A stretch of DNA of 64,000 nt from Polynucleobacter asymbioticus QLW-P1DMWA-1. Its GTDB lineage: Bacteria; Pseudomonadota; Gammaproteobacteria; Burkholderiales; Burkholderiaceae. Of the stretch, positions 20,411 to 29,750 are shown in pieces (within the stretch, counting starts at the first letter, position 1; each line of letters opens with the position of its first letter). Where the stretch lies: NCBI RefSeq assembly GCF_000016345.1, contig NC_009379.1, positions 2,046,001 to 2,110,000 on the forward strand. Direction: 5' to 3'. A program made the position numbers and the translations under genes. The notes below the pieces were generated by a model, which did not search any database, had not been told where the DNA came from, and was given only the letters and a program-made list of their open reading frames with translations.

Positions 20411-21232
20411 CTAATTTGTCTTGAACATCACATCACGTGATGAAGGAAGTAAATGTTGTCCGCCGTCGACATATAAGGTGGTACCTGTAATGGCATTAGC
20501 ATCAGCCAAAAATATTGCAGCTTTGGCAATATCTTGCGGCGTCGAAGATTTTTCTAGCGGCGTCATTTGATGCGCTTTAGAAAAACCATCATCTGTTTGA
20601 TCGCCTGATGGTAAAGAGATACCGGGTGCTAGCCCAACTACCCTGAGGTGCGGAGCAAAATCCACCGCAAGCAATTCAACCGAGGTCAGAAGCGCAGCCT
20701 TAGATAGGGTATATGACAAATAATCAGGATTGAGGTTGATCAGCTTTTGATCAAGCAATTGAATGACAGAAGGAAGGCCACTATCTGCTGACGGATTTTT
20801 CTCAGTCCTACCCTTTTGAAACTCAAACATTTTTTGTGACAATAAGATAGGTGCAGTCAGGTTTACTTGCATGTGGGACTGCAGGATTTTTGCAGTCAGA
20901 GGTGAAGCGGAATTAGAGCGATCGTATTCGAAGATCGAGGCGCTATTTACTAGGCAATGCAAATGTGGAAATTCTTGGGTGACAGCAGAAAATAACTTTT
21001 CAATATTCCCCTCGTCGGCCAAGTCTGCCTGAAACAAGGCTACCTTGACCCCAAGACCTTGAATATCAGTCAGTGTTTTTTGAGCTTCCTGCTCAGAGCG
21101 CCCATAATGAATGGCTACATCCCAACCCTGGCGGGCAAACTGCAAGGCGATTTCCCGACCCAAGCGCTTAGCAGCGCCGGTCACTAAAACCGCTCTTGGA
21201 TACTCGGATGGGGTGTTTGAACGAGGGTTCAA
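20411..21232 (-). CDS. SDR-family reductase, FolM/pteridine-reductase-like
   Basis: A 273-residue short-chain dehydrogenase. The nucleotide motif TGAAKRLGREIA has Arg in place of the usual third Gly (TGxxxRxG), a mark of the pteridine reductase/FolM branch. The catalytic YTLSK supplies Tyr and Lys, and the C-terminus has GTTLYVDGGQHL. It probably reduces dihydrobiopterin, dihydromonapterin or dihydrofolate with NADPH; its position directly before folB supports a pterin role. Exact substrate is inferred. Confidence 0.82.
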   Translation of the reverse strand: MNPRSNTPSEYPRAVLVTGAAKRLGREIALQFARQGWDVAIHYGRSEQEAQKTLTDIQGLGVKVALFQADLADEGNIEKLFSAVTQEFPHLHCLVNSASIFEYDRSNSASPLTAKILQSHMQVNLTAPILLSQKMFEFQKGRTEKNPSADSGLPSVIQLLDQKLINLNPDYLSYTLSKAALLTSVELLAVDFAPHLRVVGLAPGISLPSGDQTDDGFSKAHQMTPLEKSSTPQDIAKAAIFLADANAITGTTLYVDGGQHLLPSSRDVMFKTN

Positions 21233-21257
21233 TTAAATTCTCTTAGACTAGCGAGCT

Positions 21258-22445
21258 ATGGATATTACCTTGACCAGCCTAGAAACGGAGCATAGCGAGC
21301 TCCTCAGGGCCAAAATAAGCTCTCAGATCAACTCAGAGGGCGGTTGGATACCCTTTTCCCGTTTTATGGAAATGGCCCTATATGAGCCTGCAATGGGCTA
21401 TTACAGCGCCGGGGCCCATAAGCTGGGATCAGGGGGTGATTTCACAACGGCTCCCGAGCTAAGCCCCTTATTTGGGGCTGCGATTTGTTCAACCCTACTA
21501 CCAGTACTGGAAGGCTTCAAAGCACAGGGTCTACCTACGCAAATTCTGGAGTTTGGCGCAGGGACGGGCAAATTGGCTAGCTCGATTCTGACTCGCCTTC
21601 ATGACCTCGATTTCAGCCTGGATCGATACGACATCCTAGAAATCTCTCCTGACTTGGCGCAGCGTCAAAAAGAACACATTAGCAAAACAGTTGATCAACT
21701 GAACTCATCTACTCAGTGTGACTGGTTGAAAGCATTGCCGCAGAATTTCAAGGGAGTGATTCTTGCAAACGAAGTCATTGATGCGATTCCTTGTGACGCA
21801 ATTGTTTATCAAAATGGATTTTGGTATTGGTATGGAGTGGCACTAAATGATGGCAAGCTGATTTGGAAGACGGGATCTCCGGTAGAGCAGGATTTACTAC
21901 CTGAGAGTTTATTGAGCGCTAGCTTTTCAGAAAGTTACGTCACCGAACTTCATGCGCCAGCGAATGACTGGATGCGTCAAGTGGCGAGAAATTTAGACTC
22001 TGGCTTGTTTTTAACTTTTGATTATGGCTTTCCTGAAGGCGAGTATTACCACCCGCAAAGACTGGAAGGCACTCTCATGGCACATCACCGTCATCACGCA
22101 ATTCAAGATCCGTTTTATCTACCAGGCTTATGTGATATCACCACTCACGTGGAGTGGTCACAAATTGCTCGTAGCGCACTGACTGAAAATGCGGATGATG
22201 TCTATCTCACCAATCAAGCCGCTTATCTACTGGATGCCGGCATTGGTGATATTGCCTTAGAGATTGGTGACCCAAGCAATCCAGAGACTTTTTTGCCGAT
22301 TTCGAATTCATTACAAAAATTATTGTCGGAAGCAGAGATGGGTGAATTATTTAAAGCTTTTGCCTTCTCAAAAAATCTAGACTCTCTATTGCCAGGCTAC
22401 ACACTGGAAGATCTTCCAGGTCTGCGTGGGAGAAATCGCCTTTAA
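21258..22445 (+). CDS. MidA/NDUFAF7-family SAM-dependent methyltransferase
   Basis: A 395-residue class I methyltransferase of the MidA/NDUFAF7 (DUF185) family. The N-terminus has PFSRFMEMALYEPAMGYYSAG, with DFTTAPELSPLFG following. The SAM motif is ILEFGAGTGKLASSIL at about residue 95, and LANEVIDAIPCD (residue ~170) is also family-specific. In mitochondria the homologue methylates a complex I arginine; the bacterial target is unclear. It is divergent from the SDR gene by 25 bp. Confidence 0.88.
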   Translation: MDITLTSLETEHSELLRAKISSQINSEGGWIPFSRFMEMALYEPAMGYYSAGAHKLGSGGDFTTAPELSPLFGAAICSTLLPVLEGFKAQGLPTQILEFGAGTGKLASSILTRLHDLDFSLDRYDILEISPDLAQRQKEHISKTVDQLNSSTQCDWLKALPQNFKGVILANEVIDAIPCDAIVYQNGFWYWYGVALNDGKLIWKTGSPVEQDLLPESLLSASFSESYVTELHAPANDWMRQVARNLDSGLFLTFDYGFPEGEYYHPQRLEGTLMAHHRHHAIQDPFYLPGLCDITTHVEWSQIARSALTENADDVYLTNQAAYLLDAGIGDIALEIGDPSNPETFLPISNSLQKLLSEAEMGELFKAFAFSKNLDSLLPGYTLEDLPGLRGRNRL

Positions 22446-22448
22446 TAA

Positions 22449-23579
22449 CTAAGACTGGAGCGCGGCAGAAATCGCTGCCAGTCTTGCTGCCCAAAAAGCA
22501 CTCCCAATACGATCACCGTTAGAGCGATCTTCTGCTGCCACAGTAGCAATGATCTCTGCCGTATTGATAGCCTGAGCATTTCTCATTGATTGAATCAGGG
22601 TGGAAACAGGTAGGCCTAATTGTTCGGCCAACCTTAATAAAGCTTGACCACGATCTGGCTTACGCCAAACATCGGCACGATTGAACCAAGCTAAAACATC
22701 AACAGCCTGAAATTTACCCTCAGTAGTTTTCAGGATGAGTGTATTGAGCTCACTAAAGATCTCGGAAAAATCACGCACCTCTGTTGGCATGCGAACACAG
22801 TCTGCCCATGAACGAATCTCACTTGAAGGTAGCCTCATCAGCGTTACAGCACAACGCTCTTCTAAATAATTCCCAACTAACTCATAATGAGATATCAACT
22901 CTTCACGGAATACTTCTTGTGCAAGTTGATTGGTTAATGTGGCCGGCAGGAAAGTCTTTGCAGCGCCCGTATTCAATAAGACTTGAAACATATGCATGGG
23001 CTTTGCCGCAGTCATTCCCCTGGCTAACTCTTGCCAAATACGCTCTGCCGATAAAGCCGCTAACTCACCCGATTGAACAATGGCTTTCAAAGCGATCATC
23101 GTTTCATCGGCAACGCTAAATTCTGGAAAGCGAGCAGCAAAGCGTGCGATGCGTAAAAGACGCAATGGATCCTCTGCAAATGCATCTGATACATGTCTAA
23201 ATACTTTGGCAGCTAAATCCTCTTGTCCGTTATAGGGATCTAGGATCGGCCCAATCCATGTTCCATCTAGCCCCACTTCTTGCGCCATTGCATTGATGGT
23301 TAAATCACGACGCTCTAGGTCTTGCTCTAGAGTTACCGATGGATCAGCATAAAAATGAAAACCTTTATACCCTTTACCTGTTTTTCTTTCGGTACGGGCT
23401 AAGGCATATTCAGCCTGTGTGTCTGGATGCAAAAAAACAGGAAAATCTTTACCAACTGGTCGAAAGCCTTTAGCAACCATCTCCTCAACACTCGAGCCCA
23501 CAACAACATAGTCAATATCGTGAACCGGTAAACTCATCAAGGTGTCGCGAATTGCGCCGCCGACGGCATAGATCTTCAT
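22449..23579 (-). CDS. cca: CCA-adding enzyme (tRNA nucleotidyltransferase), HD motif not visible
   Basis: A 376-residue class II CCA-adding enzyme that completes tRNA 3' ends. [15 protein letters not shown] starts the head domain, HDIDYVVV gives the catalytic DxD and [12 protein letters not shown] follows. [18 protein letters not shown] marks the neck. In the C-terminal half I do not see the H...HD phosphohydrolase signature of the E. coli multifunctional enzyme, so this may be only a nucleotidyltransferase. Its start shares one base with the preceding gene stop at 23579. Confidence 0.93.
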   Translation of the reverse strand: MKIYAVGGAIRDTLMSLPVHDIDYVVVGSSVEEMVAKGFRPVGKDFPVFLHPDTQAEYALARTERKTGKGYKGFHFYADPSVTLEQDLERRDLTINAMAQEVGLDGTWIGPILDPYNGQEDLAAKVFRHVSDAFAEDPLRLLRIARFAARFPEFSVADETMIALKAIVQSGELAALSAERIWQELARGMTAAKPMHMFQVLLNTGAAKTFLPATLTNQLAQEVFREELISHYELVGNYLEERCAVTLMRLPSSEIRSWADCVRMPTEVRDFSEIFSELNTLILKTTEGKFQAVDVLAWFNRADVWRKPDRGQALLRLAEQLGLPVSTLIQSMRNAQAINTAEIIATVAAEDRSNGDRIGSAFWAARLAAISAALQS

Positions 23580-24487
23580 TACCGCATGCCCTCTAGACTG
23601 CGTCGACTTATCTTGAATACATCAGGTAATGCATCTACTGCATTTACGGGCAGAACATTGGGAACTTGCATTGATGCAATATTATCGCGTGACATCAAAG
23701 TGGGACCAGGCAAAAACTCAAATGCCAATGCCTGTAAATATCCAACAAATGCGGGGACAGGAATAATGACGCATTTTGTATGTACCTTGCGTGCAGCCAA
23801 TTCCACAATCTCCTTCATGCTGTAAACAGTCGGGCCAACCAGGTCATAGACTTGATGAATCGTTTGTGGCATCGTCAGTGCACCTACAAATGCACTAGCT
23901 ACATCATCTACGCTAACGGGTTGAAATTGCGCCTGATAATTTGCCAAAGGTAGTGCTGGAAATAATTTAGTAAGCTTGGAAAATAAATTAATAAACTGAT
24001 CTTGCGCACCAAAAATGACTGATGGCCTAAAAATTGTCCAATCGAGTGAACTTGCTTTAACAGCCAACTCTCCATCGCCCTTGCTACGCTGATACATCGA
24101 TGGCCCCTGTGAGTTCGCACCTAAGGCGCTCATATGAAGATAACGCTTAAGGCCATGCAACTGCATCGCAGTAATAATATTTTTAGGGAGATCTACATGC
24201 GCAGCCTTAAACACTTTTCCATAAGGCTGAGCTTCCTTGTCATGCAGCACGCCTACTAAATTAATGACTGCCCCTCTTAGCTGAATGCGACCACAGAGAT
24301 TTTGCAATTCATCAAAGTCATGAACATCCGCATCTTCGAGATGTACCTTCGGCAACAGACGTAACTCTCGACCCGCAACAACATGGCTAGTTGGGATTAA
24401 TACCGAATAACCAGCTGCCTGTAACTGAGCCGCTATTACGCGCCCCACAAATCCATTACCGCCAATCAGAAGAATGTCATATTTCAT
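23579..24487 (-). CDS. Complex I NDUFA9-like / NAD(P)-binding atypical SDR protein
   Basis: A 302-residue atypical short-chain dehydrogenase. [17 protein letters not shown] supplies the NAD(P)-binding glycine motif. [22 protein letters not shown], then [24 protein letters not shown] and [19 protein letters not shown] match the bacterial NDUFA9-like group often annotated as complex I NAD(P)H-binding. No respiratory genes lie nearby. It sits between slt and cca with overlap or short gaps, so it is co-transcribed. Confidence 0.82.
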   Translation of the reverse strand: MKYDILLIGGNGFVGRVIAAQLQAAGYSVLIPTSHVVAGRELRLLPKVHLEDADVHDFDELQNLCGRIQLRGAVINLVGVLHDKEAQPYGKVFKAAHVDLPKNIITAMQLHGLKRYLHMSALGANSQGPSMYQRSKGDGELAVKASSLDWTIFRPSVIFGAQDQFINLFSKLTKLFPALPLANYQAQFQPVSVDDVASAFVGALTMPQTIHQVYDLVGPTVYSMKEIVELAARKVHTKCVIIPVPAFVGYLQALAFEFLPGPTLMSRDNIASMQVPNVLPVNAVDALPDVFKISRRSLEGMR

Positions 24488-24515
24488 GGGGGCTTTTCTC
24501 GCTGTATATCAGCGC

Positions 24516-26480
24516 TTAGGGTAATTCAGATGGAGTAGCGGCCTTAGGCGTAATAACTCCTAAACGCTGTTTTAAAGATTGACTCTGTCCATTCAATACA
24601 GATGAATAGTAATTAGCATTTGATAACACGTTCTTGACGTAGACTCGCGTCTCTGGAAAGGGAATGGTCTCAGCAAAAATAGCGCCTTCAGTAGGCCCAT
24701 TTAATTTTTCTCGCCATGCTTTTGAACGTGCAGGTCCAGCATTGTATGCCGCAGATGCTAATACCCAAGAGCCATCCAAATCAATCAAAACCATATTAAG
24801 ATAATTACTACCCAAAGTGAGATTGGTGTTGGTATCACTTAACTTATCGTTGGTGTAATTGATCATCCCAATTTTCTTGGCAACATACTTAGCAGTACTT
24901 GGCATCACTTGCATCAAACCAGAAGCACCCACCGATGAAGAGGCATTCATAATGAAGCGGGACTCCTGACGAATCAAGCCATAAGCCCAAGCTAGGTTTA
25001 AATCGATCTGCCTGGCAATTGGAGAAAGCTCATCACGGTAGGGCGTTGGATAACGCAAGCTGAAATCATGCTCTTGTTTTGTACGATCGGCAGTATTCAC
25101 AACACGGTCATACAAATTAATTCGCTTGGCATATTCCGCTGCGGCAAGCAATTGCTTATCCGACATATTACGTAGCTCCCAATTCCATTCGCGGTTACCT
25201 TCAAAGCGCAGGTTCATGGCGTATAAACGCTCACTGCGAATAAATCCTTTACGGCTAGCCATTACATCAATCTCTTGGTCAGTGACCTTAGTTCGTGCAG
25301 GCGCATGATTCGACTTGCCTAACTCTTCACGTGCAAGTTGACCATAAAAGTTGTATTGCTCATCAATGAGTTCAAAGTTCTCTCTCGCTTTAGCCTCTTG
25401 GCCCTCGGCTTTTAATGCGCGTCCGTACCAATAGGTCCATGCTGGATCTTTGCTTCGTACTGCGGGATTCATACCATCAATGGCATTCTTTACCAAGACC
25501 CAATCTTTAGCACGTAAGCCGGCACGCACCTTCCACTCCTGTGATTCAACAGAAAGTAGCTCGTTATAACCAAGGTCTTGTTGTAAACGGTAGGCGTCAT
25601 CCGCATTAGGATCTAATTTCTTTGCTAAAAATTGTCCAATGACTCCCCAAGCAACAGCTTGGTTCTCTTTGCTATAGCGAGAAGCATTCTGTGAAAAATC
25701 TTTATACGCTTTAGATGGATCGGCTTTAGCAGATTTCACAACATCTGCAATTGGATCTTCGCCGCCGAGACGGCGAGCCATCGTGTCATATCCTTTTTCG
25801 CTAGCAGCACGGCCAATTGCTTTGGCCTCGCTAGGATTCATACCGCCAGCAGCCACTAATGAAGGTACCAATTCCTGACAGGCTTGGCCAAAATAGCTGG
25901 GATCCAACAACACTGATCGAGCGTCAATACCTAGCTTAGTTGGGTTTTCGCCTTGTGACAATTTTGATAAAAGTGAATAGCACTTTACTTGCGTATCATC
26001 ATCCAATACAAACTTGGCATACTCAATATCAAAGCGCGACCAATCTTTACGCTTACCTAAAACTAGCAACCAATCATTGCGCATTCGGTCTGCCAACGCA
26101 GTACCTTGATATTGATTTAAGAAGGCAATCACTTGTGAGTCAGCACTGTAGTCTCCACGTGCCGCACCGCCACTGTCAAATAATTGCGGCTTAATTCGAA
26201 AATAAGCCACATAGTCATCAAATGGATAATTCGCCAAATTTGAAGAAAGCTGCTGTGTACGAAAGATATCATTCTTTTTGGCGGCCTCCCGTAAATCAAT
26301 AAACATCCGATCGGTGTCGGTGATTTCGGCAGGAGCTGCTTTGCTCTCATAAGACTTTGGCAAACTTGGTTTCTTTAATTTCTCAGCGAAGGCGCTGGGC
26401 ATGGCCAGCGCCAGCCCCAAAATGAAAAACTGAGCCCACTGATAAAAATTGTATTTCCGCGCTTGAAACATCTTTTTCAC
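24516..26480 (-). CDS. slt: Soluble lytic murein transglycosylase
   Basis: A 654-residue periplasmic transglycosylase that cleaves peptidoglycan to anhydro-muropeptides. An export signal (LGLALAMPSAFA, cleavage about residue 33) is followed by a long alpha-superhelical U-domain. The C-terminal catalytic domain carries AYGLIRQESRF (catalytic Glu), SSVGASGLMQVMPSTA and ASAAYNAGPAR. I choose the GTG at 26480 with AAGG seven bases upstream; the ATG at 26471 would work too. Its products are the substrates imported by AmpG, encoded at 35.3 kb. Confidence 0.93.
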   Translation of the reverse strand: MKKMFQARKYNFYQWAQFFILGLALAMPSAFAEKLKKPSLPKSYESKAAPAEITDTDRMFIDLREAAKKNDIFRTQQLSSNLANYPFDDYVAYFRIKPQLFDSGGAARGDYSADSQVIAFLNQYQGTALADRMRNDWLLVLGKRKDWSRFDIEYAKFVLDDDTQVKCYSLLSKLSQGENPTKLGIDARSVLLDPSYFGQACQELVPSLVAAGGMNPSEAKAIGRAASEKGYDTMARRLGGEDPIADVVKSAKADPSKAYKDFSQNASRYSKENQAVAWGVIGQFLAKKLDPNADDAYRLQQDLGYNELLSVESQEWKVRAGLRAKDWVLVKNAIDGMNPAVRSKDPAWTYWYGRALKAEGQEAKARENFELIDEQYNFYGQLAREELGKSNHAPARTKVTDQEIDVMASRKGFIRSERLYAMNLRFEGNREWNWELRNMSDKQLLAAAEYAKRINLYDRVVNTADRTKQEHDFSLRYPTPYRDELSPIARQIDLNLAWAYGLIRQESRFIMNASSSVGASGLMQVMPSTAKYVAKKIGMINYTNDKLSDTNTNLTLGSNYLNMVLIDLDGSWVLASAAYNAGPARSKAWREKLNGPTEGAIFAETIPFPETRVYVKNVLSNANYYSSVLNGQSQSLKQRLGVITPKAATPSELP

Positions 26481-26547
26481 TATCTAACCTTATGCGTATT
26501 TACTGGGTGCTAATTTGTTTACTATATCTCCTAATTTTCGCCTGATA

Positions 26548-27174
26548 ATGAACGATATGCACGGTAATTCGCCAAAAACTCTTCGCCAAGAACTGCTATT
26601 ACAACGCAAAGAATTTGCGGCTAAGCATAATTACCGTGAAAAACAAGATTGCTTAATAGGTCATCTAAATGACTTTCTTGCAACACGGGGCCAAGCCTTG
26701 CGTTCAATAGCTGCTTATTGGCCGATTCAAAATGAAGTGGATTTACGTCCTACGCTGCTGGCATGGGCAAATAGCGATTCCAGCCGCCAAATAAGCCTTC
26801 CCTATGCTCGCCCTGATAAGCATCTCGATTTTTATCAATGGGCTGAAGGGGATATATTGATTCCAAGCCAACATGGAGTGCCTGAGCCAAACCCAGATAA
26901 CACCTCAAGGCCACAGGCCATGCCTGATTGCATCCTCATTCCCTGCGTTGGCTGGTCATCTTCCATGCTAAATGGCAAAACCCACTACTGGCGCTTAGGT
27001 TACGGCGGAGGTTATTTTGATAGAACACTAGCCCAGTTACGCAAAGACCAGCCGCAGCTCATTTGTATTGGAGTGGGCTTTGATTGGCAAAAACTGAATG
27101 ATGATCAGTGGGCGGCGCAAACTCATGATGAGCCGCTGGACCTCTTGTTAACTGAAACCGGACTGCTTGGCTAG
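26548..27174 (+). CDS. 5-formyltetrahydrofolate cyclo-ligase
   Basis: About 208 residues. It converts 5-formyl-THF to methenyl-THF with ATP. Characteristic segments are LRQELLLQRKEF at the N-terminus, AYWPIQNEVDLRP (substrate loop) and LGYGGGYFDRTLAQL (P-loop-like ATP site) followed by CIGVGFDWQ. The frame opens at 26515, but MNDMHGNSPKTLRQ from 26548 is a more family-like start; the ribosome site is weak either way. It is divergent from slt. Confidence 0.9.
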   Translation: MNDMHGNSPKTLRQELLLQRKEFAAKHNYREKQDCLIGHLNDFLATRGQALRSIAAYWPIQNEVDLRPTLLAWANSDSSRQISLPYARPDKHLDFYQWAEGDILIPSQHGVPEPNPDNTSRPQAMPDCILIPCVGWSSSMLNGKTHYWRLGYGGGYFDRTLAQLRKDQPQLICIGVGFDWQKLNDDQWAAQTHDEPLDLLLTETGLLG

Positions 27175-27181
27175 GCAGTCC
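27160..27181. terminator. Possible terminator hairpin after the cyclo-ligase gene
   Basis: GGACTGC (27160-27166) pairs with GCAGTCC (27175-27181), an exact 7-bp stem that includes the TAG stop in its loop. There is no good T-run after it, so it may slow transcription or protect the 3' end rather than terminate strongly. It lies between convergent genes. Confidence 0.4.
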
Positions 27182-27202
27182 TTACAAATCATCTGATTTA
27201 AC

Positions 27203-28033
27203 TTATTTAGTTAAATCTAAATTATCCGCAATAGCCAATACAGCATCTGCTTGGTTTAGTGAGTAAAAGTGCAAACCAGGAGCGCCAGCAGTTAAGAGCT
27301 GATCGCACAGGTCGGTAACCACTTCTTCGCCAAAGGCTTTAATGGAAGCAATGTCATCGCCATAGGACTGAAGACGCAAGCGAATCCAACGTGGTATTTC
27401 AGCACCACATGTATCTGAGAAGCGCAACAACTGAGTGCAATTGGTAATGGGCATGATGCCCGCAATAATGGGCTGGGTGACACCCAAATCATAAGCCTCA
27501 TCTACAAAGCGGAAATACGCATCACTATTGTAAAAATACTGAGTCACGGCAGAATTAGCACCAGCTTTAATTTTCTGAACAAAAAAATCGACATCGCTTG
27601 CCGGTGACTTCGCTTGGGGGTGAGTTTCTGGATATGCAGCCACATCAATATGAAACCAATCACCGGTTTCTGCGCGAATAAATTCCACCAACTCATTGGC
27701 ATGATGAAACTCGCCATACTGACCCATGCCAGATGGCAAGTCACCGCGCAAAGCCACAATGCGCTTCACACCTAAAGCCTGATATTGCTTGAGCATTTCA
27801 CGCACGCTTTCACGTGAGCTACCAACACAAGATAAGTGAGGAGCAACTGCTGCGCCGGCAGCATGAATGTCGCTCACCACTTTTAATGTGCCAGACTGGG
27901 TAGATCCACCGGCACCAAAGGTCACAGAATAAAACGATGGCTTGAGCGTTTCTGAAAAGCGCTCGCGCACCAGATGCAGCTTACTCTCACCTTCAGGTGT
28001 TTTTGGAGGAAAGAATTCGACGCTTAATTCCAT
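27203..28033 (-). CDS. metF: Methylenetetrahydrofolate reductase
   Basis: A 276-residue FAD enzyme that reduces 5,10-methylene-THF to 5-methyl-THF, the methyl donor for MetH. MELSVEFFPPKTPEGE carries the catalytic Glu region. VTFGAGGSTQSGTL, HLSCVGSSRE and RIVALRGDLP are typical. DFFVQKIKAGANSAVTQYFYN lies in the second half. It is the last of metK-ahcY-metF, 37 bp after ahcY, which fits the methyl cycle. Confidence 0.96.
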   Translation of the reverse strand: MELSVEFFPPKTPEGESKLHLVRERFSETLKPSFYSVTFGAGGSTQSGTLKVVSDIHAAGAAVAPHLSCVGSSRESVREMLKQYQALGVKRIVALRGDLPSGMGQYGEFHHANELVEFIRAETGDWFHIDVAAYPETHPQAKSPASDVDFFVQKIKAGANSAVTQYFYNSDAYFRFVDEAYDLGVTQPIIAGIMPITNCTQLLRFSDTCGAEIPRWIRLRLQSYGDDIASIKAFGEEVVTDLCDQLLTAGAPGLHFYSLNQADAVLAIADNLDLTK

Positions 28034-28070
28034 GATTTTGGGCCTAGATATCTATTGAACAGTAATTAGA

Positions 28071-29516
28071 TTAATAACGATAGTGGTCAGCCTTGTATGG
28101 GCCTTCCTTTGTCACACCAATGTAAGAAGCTTGCTGATCTGATAACACAGTTAATTCTGCATTGAGAGTTTTGAGCTGTAAACGGGCAACCTTCTCATCC
28201 AAATGCTTAGGCAATGTGTAAACACCAATTGGGTATTTATCTGTACCTACTGCATTCCACAATTCAATCTGTGCAATCACTTGGTTTGCAAATGAAGAGC
28301 TCATGACATAAGAAGGGTGTCCTGTACCGCAACCTAGATTCACCAAACGACCTTTGGCCAAAATGATGATGCGCTTTTCAGGCTTGCCATTGGCAGCCGG
28401 GAAAATCACATGGTCAACTTGTGGCTTGATCTCTTCCCATTTATATTTTTCAATGCCCGCAACATCGATCTCATTATCGAAGTGGCCGATATTACAAACG
28501 ATGGCTTGATTCTTCATCTTGGCCATATGGTCATGTGTAATCACGTGGTAGTTACCAGTTGCAGAAACAAAGATGTCAGCTTTATCAGCAGCGTAATCCA
28601 TTGTTACAACACGATAGCCTTCCATGGCAGCTTGTAATGCGCAGATTGGATCTACTTCAGTAACCCATACTTGAGCAGATAGTGCACGCAATGCTTGGGC
28701 TGAGCCTTTACCCACATCGCCGTAGCCGCAAACTACTGCAACCTTACCTGCAACCATCACGTCTGTTGCACGCTTGATCGCATCAACTAAGGACTCACGG
28801 CAACCATAGAGATTATCGAACTTACTTTTAGTCACAGAGTCATTGACGTTAATCGCGGGGAACTTCAATTCGCCCTTGGCAAACATTTGATACAAGCGAT
28901 GTACACCGGTAGTAGTTTCTTCAGTCACGCCCTTCACTTTTTCTAAGCGTGTTGAATACCAAGTTGGATCTTGCGCCAATTTTTTCTTAATGGCTGCAAA
29001 CAAAATGGTTTCTTCTTCGCTAGTTGGATTATTCAAGCAAGCTTGATCTTTTTCAGCGCGTGCACCAAGGTGCAATAACAAAGTAGCATCGCCACCGTCA
29101 TCCAAAATCATATTGGTGTAACCGCCATCAGCCCACTCAAAAATACGATGGGTGAAGTCCCAGTACTGCTCGAGGGTTTCGCCTTTAATTGCGAATACTG
29201 GTGTGCCGTTAGCAGCAATGGCTGCCGCTGCGTGGTCTTGTGTAGAGAAAATATTGCAAGAAGCCCATTGCACTTCAGCACCAAGCGCCTCAAGCGTCTC
29301 GATTAATACCGCAGTTTGAATGGTCATATGCAATGAACCAGTAATGCGTGCACCACGTAATGGCTGTTGTGCAGCAAATTCATCACGAATGGCGATCAAG
29401 CCCGGCATCTCAGTCTCGGCAATCGCAATTTCTTTACGACCAAAATCGGACAATGAAATATCAGCAATTGCGCAACGAGTTGCTACAAAGTTATTTAAAT
29501 CAGATACGGTATTCAT
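28071..29516 (-). CDS. ahcY: Adenosylhomocysteinase (SAH hydrolase)
   Basis: A 481-residue NAD-dependent enzyme that splits S-adenosylhomocysteine to adenosine and homocysteine. Family motifs are [19 protein letters not shown], the NAD-binding [16 protein letters not shown], and the C-terminal KADHYRY with the conserved Lys and Tyr. I place the start at the ATG at 29516 ([10 protein letters not shown]), where GGAG lies 5 nt upstream. The frame extends 20 codons further to 29576, but that segment is the expression platform of the SAH riboswitch and has no ribosome site. Confidence 0.97.
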   Translation of the reverse strand: MNTVSDLNNFVATRCAIADISLSDFGRKEIAIAETEMPGLIAIRDEFAAQQPLRGARITGSLHMTIQTAVLIETLEALGAEVQWASCNIFSTQDHAAAAIAANGTPVFAIKGETLEQYWDFTHRIFEWADGGYTNMILDDGGDATLLLHLGARAEKDQACLNNPTSEEETILFAAIKKKLAQDPTWYSTRLEKVKGVTEETTTGVHRLYQMFAKGELKFPAINVNDSVTKSKFDNLYGCRESLVDAIKRATDVMVAGKVAVVCGYGDVGKGSAQALRALSAQVWVTEVDPICALQAAMEGYRVVTMDYAADKADIFVSATGNYHVITHDHMAKMKNQAIVCNIGHFDNEIDVAGIEKYKWEEIKPQVDHVIFPAANGKPEKRIIILAKGRLVNLGCGTGHPSYVMSSSFANQVIAQIELWNAVGTDKYPIGVYTLPKHLDEKVARLQLKTLNAELTVLSDQQASYIGVTKEGPYKADHYRY

Positions 29517-29570
29517 TAATGCTCCAGCTAAATACGATCCAATGCTGGAGTAGAAACTCGCTAGCCATTG
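29517..29570 (-). promoter_or_regulatory. Expression platform: ahcY ribosome-site hairpin
   Basis: On the transcribed strand CTCCAGC (29544-29550) is exactly complementary to GCTGGAG (29522-29528), and the second arm contains the GGAG ribosome site of ahcY. Upstream, GGCTAGCGAG (29557-29566) can pair, with one mismatch, to CTCGCTAACC (29578-29587), which overlaps the 3' strand of the SAH aptamer. This suggests translational control, although the exact switch path is inferred. Confidence 0.6.
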
Positions 29571-29582
29571 AATCATGGGTTA

Positions 29583-29682
29583 GCGAGCGCGGTTGCAATT
29601 AGCAAACTCCGTTTAGGAGCCCACTCCCTTCAAGCCTGGGGAAGTGCTGGGTCTCAGCAATCCTTGCAACGCTCCTTGAAGG
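29583..29682 (-). promoter_or_regulatory. SAH (S-adenosylhomocysteine) riboswitch aptamer before ahcY
   Basis: The minus-strand RNA reads CCTTCAAGGAGCGTTGCAAG and then continues to CCCCAGGCTTGAAGG and later TTGCAACCGCGCTCGC. These match the conserved blocks of the SAH riboswitch (GAGGRGCGCUGC..., CAGGCU..., ...GCGCUC). P1 pairs 29675-29682 with 29627-29634 (8 exact bp). The long-range stem pairs GAGCG (29670-29674) with CGCTC (29585-29589). A small internal hairpin is GCTG/CAGC near 29646-29658. The class is known to turn on ahcY when SAH accumulates, and position here is exactly upstream of ahcY. Confidence 0.88.
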
Positions 29683-29712
29683 TATGCCGTAATTGTAAAC
29701 AATTACGGCATA
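29683..29712. repeat. 30-bp perfect palindrome abutting the SAH aptamer
   Basis: TATGCCGTAATTGT (29683-29696) and ACAATTACGGCATA (29699-29712) are exact reverse complements around a 2-bp centre. It sits between the metK stop and the first base of the SAH aptamer. No T-run follows in either direction, so it is not a classic intrinsic terminator. On the minus strand its right half contains TACAAT, which could be a -10 element placing a start near the aptamer. A repressor operator or an mRNA-processing hairpin are the main options. Confidence 0.75.
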
Positions 29713-29750
29713 TTTCGCCTCAATACACCTACAAACTGCGTATTTCCTAC

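Noticed and set aside
29517..29576. 20-codon N-terminal extension of AhcY
   Set aside because: It has no ribosome site and corresponds to the riboswitch expression platform; [10 protein letters not shown] at 29516 has a GGAG site.
29683..29712. Palindrome as an intrinsic terminator of metK
   Set aside because: Neither side has a T-run, so it does not fit the classical form; left as a palindrome of unknown role.
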